Of a stretch of 64,000 nucleotides of DNA, positions 8,118 to 16,766 are shown piece by piece (positions within the stretch are counted from its first letter, which is position 1; every line of letters begins with the position of its first letter). The translations under genes and the position numbers were made by a program. Below the pieces are notes generated by a model that was not told the DNA's origin, ran no database searches, and worked only from the letters and a program-made list of their open reading frames with translations. Origin of the DNA: Pseudooceanicola sediminis (GTDB taxonomy: Bacteria; Pseudomonadota; Alphaproteobacteria; Rhodobacterales; Rhodobacteraceae); the NCBI RefSeq assembly GCF_003575965.1, contig NZ_QWJJ01000015.1:62001-126000 (forward strand). The letters run 5' to 3'.

Positions 8118-9185
8118 ATGGACGATCTTAAGGCAAAATACCTCTCGGCGATCGCCGATGCGGGCGATGAATCCACGCTTGAGGACCTGCGCCTGCAGGC
8201 CGTCGGAAAGAAGGGCGAAGTCAGCCTGAAGATGCGCGAGCTGGGCAAGATGACGCCCGAGGAACGCCAGACCGCCGGCCCCGCCCTCAACGCCCTGAAG
8301 GACGAGATCAACTCGGCCCTCGCCGCGAAAAAGGCGGCCCTTGGCGACGCCGCGCTTGACGCCCGCCTGCGCGCGGAATGGCTCGACGTGACGCTGCCCG
8401 CCCGTGGCACCGCGCGTCAGGGCACGATCCACCCGGTTTCCCAGGTCTGGGAAGAATGCACCGCGATCTTTGCCGACATGGGCTTTGCCGTCGCCGAAGG
8501 CCCGCAGGTCGAAACCGACTGGTACAACTTCGACGCCCTCAACATCCCCGGCCACCACCCCGCCCGGGCCGAGATGGACACGTTCTACATGCACCGCGCG
8601 ACAGGCGACAACCGCCCGCCGCACGTGTTGCGCACCCACACCAGCCCGGTCCAGATCCGCTCCATGCAGGAGCAGGGCGCGCCGATCCGCATCATCGCGC
8701 CGGGCCGCGTTTACCGCGCCGACTTCGACCAGACCCACACGCCGATGTTCCACCAGGTCGAGGGCCTCGCGCTCGACAAGGATCTCTCCATGGCGAACCT
8801 GAAATGGGTGCTTGAGGAGTTCTTTACCGCTTATTTCGGCACCAAGGTCAAAACCCGTTTCCGCGCCTCTCACTTCCCCTTCACCGAGCCCTCGGCCGAG
8901 GTCGACATCCAGTGTTCCTGGGAAAACGGCACCGTGAAGGTGGGCGAAGGCGACGGCTGGCTCGAAGTCCTCGGCTCCGGCATGGTCCACCCACACGTGC
9001 TGCGCGCCGGTGGCGTGGACCCGGACAAATGGCAGGGCTTTGCCTTCGGCATGGGCATCGACCGCATCGCGATGCTGAAATACGGCATCCCCGATTTGCG
9101 CGCCTTCTTCGATTCCGACCTGCGCTGGCTGCGCCACTATGGCTTCAGCGCGTTGCAGGTGCCGACGATCCGGGGCGGGGTGTGA
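8118..9185 (+). CDS. pheS: Phenylalanyl-tRNA synthetase alpha subunit
   Basis: 355 residues, full length. A coiled-coil N-terminal region (about 1-90) precedes the class II catalytic core. Motif 2 is the HTSPVQIR...RVYRAD region and motif 3 is [18 protein letters not shown] near the C terminus. It charges tRNA-Phe as an alpha2beta2 enzyme with PheT. GGAGG precedes the start. In most relatives pheT follows directly; here a YrhK-like gene and an inverted repeat separate them. Confidence 0.97.
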   Translation: MDDLKAKYLSAIADAGDESTLEDLRLQAVGKKGEVSLKMRELGKMTPEERQTAGPALNALKDEINSALAAKKAALGDAALDARLRAEWLDVTLPARGTARQGTIHPVSQVWEECTAIFADMGFAVAEGPQVETDWYNFDALNIPGHHPARAEMDTFYMHRATGDNRPPHVLRTHTSPVQIRSMQEQGAPIRIIAPGRVYRADFDQTHTPMFHQVEGLALDKDLSMANLKWVLEEFFTAYFGTKVKTRFRASHFPFTEPSAEVDIQCSWENGTVKVGEGDGWLEVLGSGMVHPHVLRAGGVDPDKWQGFAFGMGIDRIAMLKYGIPDLRAFFDSDLRWLRHYGFSALQVPTIRGGV

Positions 9186-9197
9186 TCCTCTCAGCTC

Positions 9198-9274
9198 TCC
9201 GTAGGGCGGGGTTCACCCCGCCTTCGGTGGCCGCCGCGCCAGCGTCACAGGCGGGGTGAACCCCGCCCTACGGA
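9198..9274. repeat. 26-bp perfect inverted repeat between pheS and the YrhK-like gene
   Basis: The arms are 9198-9223 and 9249-9274, perfectly complementary over 26 bp around a 25-base spacer. Each arm is itself a hairpin (GGCGGGGTTCACCCCGCC). The whole can form a long cruciform or a transcript stem about 20 bases after pheS stops. It resembles REP/BIME-type intergenic elements. Confidence 0.88.
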
Positions 9275-9282
9275 AATTTGAA

Positions 9283-9576
9283 ATGGACAGCCCCATGACC
9301 CTCTTCCGCCACGAAAACCGCCAACGGACCGAGCACTCGAAACGCCTCTATGCCCGCTTCGAGATCGCCTACACTCTGGTTGATTTCGGCGCGGCCTTCT
9401 GCTTCGTGCTCGGCTCCATCTTCTTTTTCTCCGAACGCCTGATGACCCCCGGCACCTGGCTGTTCCTGATCGGCTCGCTCCTGTTTGCCGCCAAACCGAC
9501 GCTGCGGCTGGTCCGCGAAATCAAACTCTACCGTATGGGCGATCAAGACGACCTCGCCTCCCGCCTGAAGGACTGA
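9283..9576 (+). CDS. YrhK-like small membrane protein
   Basis: 97 residues from the ATG at 9283; an ATG at 9295 is possible and neither has a strong ribosome-binding site. Two hydrophobic helices (about 27-47 and 53-73) flank a short loop, with a basic N terminus containing FRHENRQRTEHSKRLYARFE. This matches the YrhK-like domain as I recall it. The function is unknown. It is embedded in the pheS-pheT operon with a 4-base gap before pheT, so it is probably translated from the same mRNA. Confidence 0.75.
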   Translation: MDSPMTLFRHENRQRTEHSKRLYARFEIAYTLVDFGAAFCFVLGSIFFFSERLMTPGTWLFLIGSLLFAAKPTLRLVREIKLYRMGDQDDLASRLKD

Positions 9577-9580
9577 CCCG

Positions 9581-11980
9581 ATGAAATTCACCCTCTCCTG
9601 GCTGAAAGAACACCTCGACACCACCGCCACGCTGGACGAAATCACCGAGGCGCTGACCGACCTCGGGCTTGAGGTCGAAGGCGTCGAGGATCCCACCGCC
9701 AAGCTGCGCGGCTTCACCATCGCCCGCGTGCTCGAGGCCGAGCAGCACCCCGATGCCGACAAGCTGCGCGTGTGCAAGGTGCAGACGGCAGAGGGCGAGA
9801 CGCAGATCGTCTGCGGCGCCCCGAACGCGCGCGCCGGGATTACGGTCGTTCTGGCGAAACCGGGCATGTATATTCCCGGCCTCGACATCACCATTTCCGT
9901 CGGCAAGATCCGCGGCGTCGAAAGCTTCGGCATGATGGCGTCGGAGAAGGAGCTGGAGCTGTCGGACGAACACAACGGCATCATCGAACTGCCCTCCGGC
10001 GAGGTCGGTCAGGATTTCGCGGATTGGCTGGCCGAAAACCGCCCCGAAACCGTCGACCCGGTGATCGAGATCGCGATCACGCCGAACCGCCCCGATGCCC
10101 TCGGCGTGCACGGTGTCGCGCGTGATCTGGCCGCGCGTGGCCTCGGCACCCTGAAAGCGCTGCCCGACTATACCCTGACCGAGGAGGGCGCCTGCCCGAT
10201 CTCCGTCACCATCGACGCGGGCGCCGCCGACGGGTGCCACGTCTTTGCCGGCCGCGTCATCAGGGGCGTCAGGAACGGCCCCAGCCCCGAGTGGTTGCAG
10301 AGCAAGCTGCGCGCCATCGGTCTGCGCCCGATTTCGACCCTCGTCGATGTGACCAACCTGTTCACTTACGACCTGAACCGCCCGCTGCACGTCTTTGATG
10401 CGGCCAAGGTCGCAGGCGGGTTGCGCATCCACCGCGCCACGGGCGGAGAAGAACTGCTGGCGCTGGACGAAAAGACCTACACGATCCCCGAAGGCGTGCT
10501 GGTCATCTCTGACGACAACGGGGTCGAGAGCATCGGCGGCATCATGGGCGGCGAGGTGTCCGGCTGTACCGAAGACACAACCGACGTCTTCGTCGAGGCC
10601 GCGTACTGGCACACCGTTTCGATCGCCACCGGTGGGCGCGCGCTCAAGATCAACTCCGACGCGCGCTATCGCAATGAACGCGGTATCGACCCGGCCTTCA
10701 ACATGGAGGCGCTGGACCGCGCCTGCGCGCTGATCGTGTCGCTCTGCGGCGGCACTGTCACCGAGGCGGTCGTCGCCGGTGCCGTGCCCGACGTGTCGCG
10801 CGCCTACCGCCTCGATACCGACCGCTGCTCCTCCCTCGTCGGCATGGACATCCCGGCCGAGACGCAGCGCGCGACGCTGACGGCCCTCGGCTTCGTGATG
10901 GATGGCGATGACATGGCCCATGTCCCGTCCTGGCGTCCCGACGTGCAGGGCGAGGCGGACCTGGTCGAGGAAGTGGCCCGCATCGCCTCCCTCTCCAATC
11001 TTGAGCCGAAGCCGATGCCGCGTCTTGCGCCCGGCGTGCCCAAACCCATCCTGACCCCGCTGCAAAAACGCGAACAACTGGCGCGGCGCACCGCGGCGGC
11101 GCTCGGCTACAACGAATGCGTCACCTATTCCTTCATCGACAAGGCCTCGGCCACGCTGTTCGGCGGCGGCGATGATGCGACGATGGTGGGCAACCCGATC
11201 TCCTCGGAAATGTCGCACCTGCGCCCGGATCTGCTGCCCGGACTGCTGCAGGCGGCGGCGCGCAACCAGTCGCGCGGCATGAACGACATGGCGCTGTTCG
11301 AGGTCGGCGCGATCTGGCATGGCGGCGAACCCGGCGAACAGCAGATGCAGGTCGCGGGTCTGCTGGTCGGTCAGACCGCACCGAAAGACGTGCACGGCGC
11401 GGCGCGCCCCGTCGACACCTTCGACGCCAAGGCGGATGCCGAGGCGATCCTGTCGGCCATCGGCGCCCCCGCCAAGGTGCAGGTGCTGCGCGACGGCGAC
11501 ACCTGGTGGCACCCGGGTCGCCATGGCCGCATCTGCCTCGGCCCGAAAAAGATGCTGGCCGTGTTCGGCGAAGTGCACCCCCGGGTGCTGCGGGACATGG
11601 GGATCAAGGGCACAGCCGTCGCCTTCTCGATTTGGCCCGAGCAGATTCCGCTGCCGCGCAACGCCTCCGCTTCGCGCGGCGCGCTGGTGCTCAACGGGCT
11701 GCAGGCCGTTGAGCGTGACTTCGCCTTCGTTGTGGACACCTCGGTCGAGGCGCTGACCCTGGTCAACGCCGCTGCCGGTGCCGACAAGGCGCTGATCACC
11801 GACGTGCGCGTCTTTGACGAATTCATCGGCGGCAGTCTGGGCGAGGGCAAGAAAAGCCTTGCCGTGACGGTGCGTCTGCAACCCAGCGACGCAACGCTGA
11901 AGGAAAAGGACATCGAAGCGATCTCCGCCAAGATCGTCGAAAAGGTCGAAAAAGCCACCGGCGGCACGCTGCGCGGCTGA
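9581..11980 (+). CDS. pheT: Phenylalanyl-tRNA synthetase beta subunit
   Basis: 799 residues, full length. Domain order: N-terminal B1 with tRNA-binding (OB-fold) segment (about 40-150), B3/B4 editing domain (about 215-400), B5 (about 405-475), a catalytic-like core, and a C-terminal ferredoxin-fold anticodon-binding domain (about 705-799). The beta subunit binds tRNA-Phe and hydrolyses mischarged Tyr-tRNA-Phe. It starts 4 bases after the YrhK-like gene. Long open frames on the opposite strand are shadows of its GC-rich codons. Confidence 0.97.
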   Translation: MKFTLSWLKEHLDTTATLDEITEALTDLGLEVEGVEDPTAKLRGFTIARVLEAEQHPDADKLRVCKVQTAEGETQIVCGAPNARAGITVVLAKPGMYIPGLDITISVGKIRGVESFGMMASEKELELSDEHNGIIELPSGEVGQDFADWLAENRPETVDPVIEIAITPNRPDALGVHGVARDLAARGLGTLKALPDYTLTEEGACPISVTIDAGAADGCHVFAGRVIRGVRNGPSPEWLQSKLRAIGLRPISTLVDVTNLFTYDLNRPLHVFDAAKVAGGLRIHRATGGEELLALDEKTYTIPEGVLVISDDNGVESIGGIMGGEVSGCTEDTTDVFVEAAYWHTVSIATGGRALKINSDARYRNERGIDPAFNMEALDRACALIVSLCGGTVTEAVVAGAVPDVSRAYRLDTDRCSSLVGMDIPAETQRATLTALGFVMDGDDMAHVPSWRPDVQGEADLVEEVARIASLSNLEPKPMPRLAPGVPKPILTPLQKREQLARRTAAALGYNECVTYSFIDKASATLFGGGDDATMVGNPISSEMSHLRPDLLPGLLQAAARNQSRGMNDMALFEVGAIWHGGEPGEQQMQVAGLLVGQTAPKDVHGAARPVDTFDAKADAEAILSAIGAPAKVQVLRDGDTWWHPGRHGRICLGPKKMLAVFGEVHPRVLRDMGIKGTAVAFSIWPEQIPLPRNASASRGALVLNGLQAVERDFAFVVDTSVEALTLVNAAAGADKALITDVRVFDEFIGGSLGEGKKSLAVTVRLQPSDATLKEKDIEAISAKIVEKVEKATGGTLRG

Positions 11981-12037
11981 TTGCCCCATCGACGGGCGGC
12001 GCGCTCCGCTGCGGCTCAGACGCCCCGCCCGCCGTCT

Positions 12038-12085
12038 CGTAACCCCGACGTCCCGTAACCCCACCGTCCCGTAACCCCGATACGA
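12038..12085. repeat. Three tandem 16-bp repeats after pheT
   Basis: Three adjoining units of CGTAACCCCGACGTCC and variants lie at 12038-12053, 12054-12069 and 12070-12085; the last is diverged at its end. They lie in the pheT to PhnA-domain-gene gap. Slippage is a plausible origin. With three copies and no spacers they are not a CRISPR array. Confidence 0.8.
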
Positions 12086-12103
12086 CCCAGGAAAGACCCA
12101 GTG

Positions 12104-12397
12104 ATGAGCGACGATGACGATTATGTCTATGACGAGGTGACGGGTGAATGGATGCCCGCCGCAGACCTCGCCGCGCGCAACCAGATCCAGGTCGTGGATT
12201 CCCAGGGAACGCCGCTGGCAGATGGTGACCAGGTCGTGCTGATCAAGGATCTCAAGGTCAAGGGCGCAGGTCAGACCCTGAAACAAGGCACGGTGATCAA
12301 GACGATCCGCCTGACCACCAACCCCGACGAAGTCGATTGTCGCCACCCCGAGATCAAGGGGCTGGTCCTGCGCACGGAATTTATCCGCAAACGCTGA
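12104..12397 (+). CDS. PhnA domain-containing protein (YjdM C-terminal type)
   Basis: 97 residues from the ATG at 12104, preceded by AGGAAAG; a GTG one codon upstream is less well spaced. The C-terminal two-thirds is the PhnA/YjdM SH3-like domain (DGDQVVLIKDLKVKG, IRLT, GLVLRTEFIRK). Family members of about 110 residues carry an N-terminal zinc ribbon. Here it is replaced by a short acidic segment (DDDDYVYDEVTGEW) without cysteines. Despite the name, the family is not shown to cleave phosphonates. Confidence 0.82.
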   Translation: MSDDDDYVYDEVTGEWMPAADLAARNQIQVVDSQGTPLADGDQVVLIKDLKVKGAGQTLKQGTVIKTIRLTTNPDEVDCRHPEIKGLVLRTEFIRKR

Positions 12398-12417
12398 CAC
12401 ATGCGCGGCCTCCCGCG

Positions 12418-12450
12418 TCATCTGGCCTCAAATACCCCCGCCGGAGGCAC
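12418..12450 (-). repeat. Dispersed GGTATTT..GGCCAGATGA repeat, copy B
   Basis: On the minus strand it reads CCTCCGGCGGGGGTATTT followed by GAGGCCAGATGA, matching copy A including the CCTCCGGCGGGGG head. It lies between two convergent genes. Confidence 0.75.
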
Positions 12451-12477
12451 CCGCATTCACTACCGACCGGCGCGATG

Positions 12478-12510
12478 AAAAAAGGCGACCCCCCGGTGGG
12501 GGCCGCCTTT
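12478..12510 (-). terminator. Terminator of the GST gene
   Basis: On the minus strand AAAGGCGGCCCCC pairs with GGGGGGTCGCCTTT around a 3-4 base loop and runs into TTTTTT, 19 bases beyond the GST stop. Because the stem also ends in T on the plus strand, it may work in both directions for these convergent genes. Confidence 0.85.
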
Positions 12511-12529
12511 CCAATCGATGCCGCACGCC

Positions 12530-13222
12530 TCAGCGCGCAGGAATGTTCTTGCCCTTTTCCACGGCCGGGCGGGCATAGAACCGCTCGACATAGGGCTGAA
12601 GGTTCCCGAAGCTGTCCCATTCCAGCACGTCGTGGGCGCCGTAGAAGGCGATCCCGTTCAGCCAGGGCGCAATGGCGATATCCGCGATCGAGAATTCGCC
12701 GGTCACCCAGTCCTTGCCCTCAAGCTGCGTGTTGATCACGTTCAGCAGGCGCTTGCCCTCGTTCACGAAACGCTCGACGGGGCGGGGATCCTCGATCTCC
12801 TTGCCGGCGAACTTGTAGAAATACCCCAGCTGTCCCAGCATCGGACCCAGACCGCCCATCTGCCACATCAGCCACTTGATCACCTCGTACTTGCCAGGCC
12901 CCGACACGGGCATCAGCTTGCCGGTCTTTTCGGCCAGGTAGATCAGGATCGCGCCGGATTCAAACAGCTGCACAACGCTGCCATCCGGCCCGTTCGGGTC
13001 GATGATGGCGGGGATCTTGTTGTTCGGTGACAGCGACAGGAACTCCGGACTGCGCACGAATTCATCGCCCAGCGGCACCTTGTGGGCCTCGTATTCCAGC
13101 CCCATCTCCTCCAGCGCGATCGAGACCTTCACCCCGTTCGGCGTCGGAAAGGAATACAGCTGGATGATTTTCGGATTCTGGGCGGGCCACTTGTCGTTGA
13201 TCAAGAAATCGTCGGGGAACAT
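12530..13222 (-). CDS. Glutathione S-transferase (YfcG/Nu-class-like)
   Basis: 230 residues. The thioredoxin-fold domain occupies about 18-105, with [20 protein letters not shown], the cis-Pro segment NNKIPAI and the glutathione-binding ES pair in [15 protein letters not shown]. An all-helical C-terminal domain follows. The TPNGxKV active-site motif, which lacks a catalytic Tyr/Ser/Cys and has Thr-Pro-Asn instead, is that of Nu-class enzymes, which act as glutathione-dependent disulfide reductases. AGGAGG precedes the start. It is monocistronic with its own terminator. Confidence 0.88.
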   Translation of the reverse strand: MFPDDFLINDKWPAQNPKIIQLYSFPTPNGVKVSIALEEMGLEYEAHKVPLGDEFVRSPEFLSLSPNNKIPAIIDPNGPDGSVVQLFESGAILIYLAEKTGKLMPVSGPGKYEVIKWLMWQMGGLGPMLGQLGYFYKFAGKEIEDPRPVERFVNEGKRLLNVINTQLEGKDWVTGEFSIADIAIAPWLNGIAFYGAHDVLEWDSFGNLQPYVERFYARPAVEKGKNIPAR

Positions 13223-13390
13223 CGGAACCTCCTGTTGCCAATTCCCCTCGATATATCGTCGGGCTGGGTGAAAAAACAGCGCGGGTCTGCAAAGGCGATT
13301 GGAAAAGTCGGTGCGTGGATGCAGATTGCAGGGTCAAATAATACACATCGCCCACCGGGGCGGGTCGTCACCACAACACAGGACGGGGCT

Positions 13391-13843
13391 ATGCTGAAAG
13401 AATTTCGCGCCTTCATCGCCAAGGGCAATGTCATGGACATGGCTGTCGGCATCATCATCGGGGCGGCCTTTACCGCCATCGTCAAATCCATGGTCTCGGA
13501 CCTGCTGAACCCGGTTCTGGGGCTGTTCACAGGCGGGCTGGATTTCACCAACAACTATTTCATTCTTTCCGGCGGCGGCCCCTACGACAATCTGGATGCG
13601 GCCCGCGAAGCCGGCGCAGCGGTTTTTGCCTACGGGGCCTTCCTGTCGGCCGTGATCAACTTTCTCATCGTGGCCTTCGTGGTCTTCATGCTGGTGCGCT
13701 ACCTGAACAAGGCCAAATCCATCGTCATGGCCGAGGAAGAGGCCGCCCCCGCCGAGGCAAAGCCCGCCGGTCCGACCCAGCTCGATGTGCTGCTGGAAAT
13801 CCGCGACGTGCTCAAATCCGACCCCCGGCCACGGGCGGACTAG
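13391..13843 (+). CDS. mscL: Large-conductance mechanosensitive channel MscL
   Basis: 150 residues, slightly longer than the usual 136-145. The amphipathic N-terminal helix ([20 protein letters not shown]) leads into TM1 (about 15-40), a periplasmic loop and TM2 (about 75-100). A charged C-terminal bundle with an Ala/Glu-rich linker follows. It forms a homopentameric inner-membrane pore that opens on hypo-osmotic shock. The ATG at 13391 gives the canonical N terminus; longer in-frame extensions upstream have no family counterpart. Confidence 0.96.
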   Translation: MLKEFRAFIAKGNVMDMAVGIIIGAAFTAIVKSMVSDLLNPVLGLFTGGLDFTNNYFILSGGGPYDNLDAAREAGAAVFAYGAFLSAVINFLIVAFVVFMLVRYLNKAKSIVMAEEEAAPAEAKPAGPTQLDVLLEIRDVLKSDPRPRAD

Positions 13844-13968
13844 CGCGTCGTGCGGCGCGATACGTGGGCAGGGGCGCATTTTTTGCGCGCCGCGCATGTA
13901 TCGCCTCGCATCTTCCCTCTCCGGCAGGATAACCTGCGCCTGAACAGCGAAATTGCCGGAGACCCTTG

Positions 13969-14427
13969 ATGTCGCTCGACCAGATGGATCGCTCGATCCT
14001 GCGTGTACTGCAAAAGCAGGGGCGGATGTCCAACGCCGATCTGTCCGACAAGGTCGGCCTGTCGCAATCCGCCTGTCATCGCCGGGTCCAGCGCCTGGAA
14101 CAGGATGGCTATATTCGCGACTACGTTGCCTTGCTGAATGCGCGCAAGATGCAGCTGGCCACGACCGTCTTCGTCGAAATCGGCCTGTCGGGACAGGCGG
14201 ACGAGCTGCTGGAGGCATTTGAAACCGCCGTCGCCCGCGTGCCCGAGGTGCTTGAATGTCACCTCATGGCGGGCACGGCGGACTATCTGCTCAAGGTCGT
14301 TGCCGAAAGTTCGGAAGATTTCGCGCGCATTCACCGTCAAAGCCTGGCGCGCCTGCCGGGTGTGCAGCGGATGCAAAGTTCCTTTGCGCTGCGCACCGTC
14401 TTCCGCACCACCGCGCTGCCGGTCTAG
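13969..14427 (+). CDS. Lrp/AsnC family transcriptional regulator
   Basis: 152 residues from the ATG at 13969, with CCGGAGA upstream (a TTG one codon earlier is less likely). The N-terminal winged helix-turn-helix spans about 4-62 (MDRSILRVLQKQGRMSNADLSDKVGLSQSACHRRVQRLE). The C-terminal RAM ligand-binding domain spans about 68-145. Such proteins form octamers and respond to amino acids. The adjacent genes (mscL, a membrane protein) give no clear target, although alanine dehydrogenase and amino-acid enzymes occur elsewhere in the window. Confidence 0.93.
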   Translation: MSLDQMDRSILRVLQKQGRMSNADLSDKVGLSQSACHRRVQRLEQDGYIRDYVALLNARKMQLATTVFVEIGLSGQADELLEAFETAVARVPEVLECHLMAGTADYLLKVVAESSEDFARIHRQSLARLPGVQRMQSSFALRTVFRTTALPV

Positions 14428-14430
14428 AGG

Positions 14431-15156
14431 TTACTCGGCGGGGTTGAACTGGCCCATTGCGGACTCTTCGCGCGTGCCGCGCCGCGACACCTCGCCATAC
14501 AGATCCGGGTTGCGCGGATTGGCGAAAATCATCAGCGACATCAGGCTGAAGGCGAATTCGTACAATTCGAACTGGCGCGGGACGCCCCCGATCACGACCA
14601 TCGTCACCGATGCCACGATCGCCAGCGCGGCGTGCAGCATACTGGGCACGGGAACGGCCAGTGCGCTGGCGAATTTGCGCACCCAGCCCGCCAACGGGTA
14701 CAGGATCGGCAGCAGGATGAGGTAGGCCAAAAGCACCGGCGTCAGGTCGTTGCCGAAAATCGTGCTGGCCAGTTGCGTGTCGCCGATCACCAGGTTGTGC
14801 AGGTTGGTTTCGGCCTGAAAATTGTGCTCGACAAAGAAACTGCCCGACTGCCAGTCAAAGATCCGTTGGCCCCAGGACACTTCTTCGCCCGCGACAAACG
14901 CATACAGTGCCGCATACAGCCAGGTCAGCCCGGCCCCGAAACGCCGCCCCAGGTGTTGCAGCTGCCGACCACGCCAGATCAGCAGCAGGGCAGAGACCAG
15001 CAGAAAGATCGCCGTGCCATATTCCAGCGGTCCGTCTTCCTGGGCCAGGGAGGTTTCGAACAGGCCGGGATTGATCAGGGCAACCGGGATGGCGATGGCA
15101 TGAACCACCACAAACATCACAAGAACAACAAGCGTGAAAAGACGCGCGCGGGGCAT
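14431..15156 (-). CDS. Multi-pass membrane protein with conserved GEEVSWGQR motif, unknown function
   Basis: 241 residues with about six hydrophobic segments (near 8-28, 45-63, 75-92, 140-158, 170-190 and 205-222). The loop after the third segment carries AGEEVSWGQRIFDW and then ETNLHNL. These charged and aromatic clusters look like a conserved functional site at the membrane face. I have seen this pattern in bacterial uncharacterised membrane proteins but cannot name a function. AAAGG lies about 8 bases before the start. It converges on the Lrp gene, with only 3 bp between stop codons. Confidence 0.75.
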   Translation of the reverse strand: MPRARLFTLVVLVMFVVVHAIAIPVALINPGLFETSLAQEDGPLEYGTAIFLLVSALLLIWRGRQLQHLGRRFGAGLTWLYAALYAFVAGEEVSWGQRIFDWQSGSFFVEHNFQAETNLHNLVIGDTQLASTIFGNDLTPVLLAYLILLPILYPLAGWVRKFASALAVPVPSMLHAALAIVASVTMVVIGGVPRQFELYEFAFSLMSLMIFANPRNPDLYGEVSRRGTREESAMGQFNPAE

Positions 15157-15309
15157 CGTGGTGGACCTTTCGGAAATCAGCGGCGGACCTCTCTTTCAAG
15201 GCCCAAAAGAAATGGCCGGGCAGCCGACTCGGACCTGCTCGGAGAGAATTGAACTATACAGTCCAGTTCCGATTTCAAGAAAATGTCATAAAAATTTTGG
15301 AAAACTTTT

Positions 15310-15329
15310 GCCGAATCGCATGATTCGGC
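15310..15329. promoter_or_regulatory. Palindrome GCCGAATC-N4-GATTCGGC
   Basis: Perfect 8-bp arms around GCAT, at the edge of an AT-rich patch about 155 bp upstream of the membrane-protein gene. There is no T-tract on either strand, so a protein-binding site is more likely than a terminator. No family can be assigned. Confidence 0.45.
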
Positions 15330-15492
15330 GGAAATTTGCCGGACGCATTGCGCGGTTCGTGTCCTCGCAGCCTGTCCTCGGGCCGAAACGGGATTGTTCC
15401 TGACAGGGCGCCGCTTTTCCGCGCCGCAGGGTCCGTGACGTGGAAAGGGGGGCATTTCACCGGGCCGTCGCCGCGGCGGGCCCCGGAAATGA

Positions 15493-15520
15493 CAAACCCC
15501 CGGGCGTTGGCCGCGGGGGA
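15493..15520 (-). terminator. Probable rpsU terminator
   Basis: On the minus strand ATCCCCCGCGGCC-loop-CGCCCGGGGG is followed by TTTG, about 50 bases beyond the rpsU stop. The outer CCCCCG/CGGGGG stem is strong and the T-tract is short. Confidence 0.6.
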
Positions 15521-15569
15521 TCATCTGTTTCTTAGGTTCGTCTGAACGAAAAGCTCAGGCAAAAGGCGC

Positions 15570-15776
15570 TCAGAGCATGCCTTCGCGTTGCAATTTCTTA
15601 CGTGCCAATTTACGGGCACGACGGATCGCTTCGGCTTTCTCGCGCGCTTTCTTCTCGGACGGTTTCTCGAAATGTTGCTTGAGCTTCATTTCGCGGAACA
15701 CGCCTTCGCGCTGCAGCTTTTTCTTCAGGGCCCGAAGGGCCTGGTCGACGTTATTGTCGCGAACACTGACCTGCAT
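15570..15776 (-). CDS. rpsU: 30S ribosomal protein S21
   Basis: 68 residues, full length: [20 protein letters not shown] with the basic C-terminal helix ([17 protein letters not shown]). S21 joins the small subunit late and helps mRNA initiation. It is a single gene with its own terminator, divergent from the COQ9 gene. Confidence 0.97.
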   Translation of the reverse strand: MQVSVRDNNVDQALRALKKKLQREGVFREMKLKQHFEKPSEKKAREKAEAIRRARKLARKKLQREGML

Positions 15777-15937
15777 GTGGTTGTCACCACCTTCCTAAGT
15801 TAGAGTTGCATCAGATTGCAGGAAGTGGCCGTATAGCAATGGCCGCCCTATTTGTCCAGTATCGCCGCGCGTGCCCCCTTGGCCGTGCGTGCGCGGTGGG
15901 CCAGTTGCCCGCCGGACAGCGGAAAAGGAGAAACAGC

Positions 15938-16651
15938 ATGACGGACGATACCCAATTCGACGCTGAAACCGACCCCGATCACCCGCACGGCGCCGCCGAC
16001 CTGTTGCTGGATGCGGCGCTGACCCACGTCCCCTTCGACGGCTGGAGCGAGGCCACGCTGAAAGCCGCCGCCGCCGACGCCGAGGTGCCCATGGGGTTGG
16101 CCAGGGCGCTCTATCCCCGTGGCGCCATTGACCTCGCGCTGGCTTATCACAAGCGGGGCGACGCCGAGATGGTACGCCGTTTCGCGGCCGAGGATCACTC
16201 CGGCCTGCGCTACAGCGAAAAGGTGGCCCGCGCGATCCGCATCCGGCTTGAACTGGCCGACCGCGAACTGGTGCGCCGGGGCGCTACCCTGTTCGCCCTG
16301 CCGCAAAATGCCTCGGATGGGGCAAAGGCGGTCTGGGGCAGCGCGGATGCGGTCTGGCGGGCTCTTGGCGATACCTCCGATGACGTCAACTGGTACACCA
16401 AGCGGATGACCCTCTCCGGTGTCTATTCCGCGACCGTCCTCTACTGGCTCGGGGATGATTCGCTGGGCCAGCAGGCGACGTGGGATTTCCTCGATCGTCG
16501 CATCGCCGGTGTCATGCAGTTCGAAAAGGCCAAGGCCCGTATGTCCGACAGCCGCCTCGGACAGGCGCTCGCCAAGGGGCCGATGGCACTGCTGTCGCGT
16601 CTGCGCGCGCCGCAGCGGCCCAACGACATGCCCGGCTCTTTCGGGCAATAG
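15938..16651 (+). CDS. COQ9 family ubiquinone biosynthesis protein
   Basis: 237 residues from the ATG at 15938, preceded by AAAAGGAG. The TetR-like COQ9 fold is recognisable: a helical N-terminal part with LLLDAALTHVPFDGWSEATLKAAA and a lipid-binding C-terminal half with WYTKRMTLSGVYSATVLYWLGD. COQ9 presents quinone intermediates to the COQ7-type hydroxylase. It is typical of alphaproteobacteria and mitochondria. The quinone-reductase-type gene follows on the same strand. Confidence 0.93.
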   Translation: MTDDTQFDAETDPDHPHGAADLLLDAALTHVPFDGWSEATLKAAAADAEVPMGLARALYPRGAIDLALAYHKRGDAEMVRRFAAEDHSGLRYSEKVARAIRIRLELADRELVRRGATLFALPQNASDGAKAVWGSADAVWRALGDTSDDVNWYTKRMTLSGVYSATVLYWLGDDSLGQQATWDFLDRRIAGVMQFEKAKARMSDSRLGQALAKGPMALLSRLRAPQRPNDMPGSFGQ

Positions 16652-16666
16652 GTCGCCAAGGGTCAT

Positions 16667-16705
16667 CCCTGCCACTGCGCGGCAATGGCGCGGGGGGTGG
16701 CAGGG
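16667..16705. other. Hairpin between the COQ9 and quinone-reductase genes
   Basis: Nine-base arms CCCTGCCAC and GTGGCAGGG flank a GC-rich 21-base loop, 15 bases after the COQ9 stop. There is no T-tract. It may be a transcript-stabilising or weakly terminating stem. Confidence 0.5.
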
Positions 16706-16766
16706 CGCGACGACGCGCGTCAGAACGACACGATCAGACAAGTTCAAGACGAAGGGAGCACCTCAT

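Larger units (their letters stand above)
15157..15569. other. 413-bp intergenic region between the membrane-protein gene and rpsU
   Basis: No convincing gene. It holds the presumed promoter of the minus-strand membrane-protein gene, an AT-rich patch at about 15247-15310 that stands out from the GC-rich surroundings, an 8-bp-arm palindrome at 15310-15329, and the rpsU terminator near 15500. Confidence 0.6.

Noticed and set aside
12038-12085. Possible CRISPR array
   Set aside because: Units are contiguous without spacers, only three copies, and no cas genes are present in the window.
9521-12421. A 966-codon open frame on the minus strand opposite pheT
   Set aside because: It mirrors pheT in a GC-rich genome, has low-complexity His/Arg/Gly-rich sequence and no ribosome-binding site or family resemblance.
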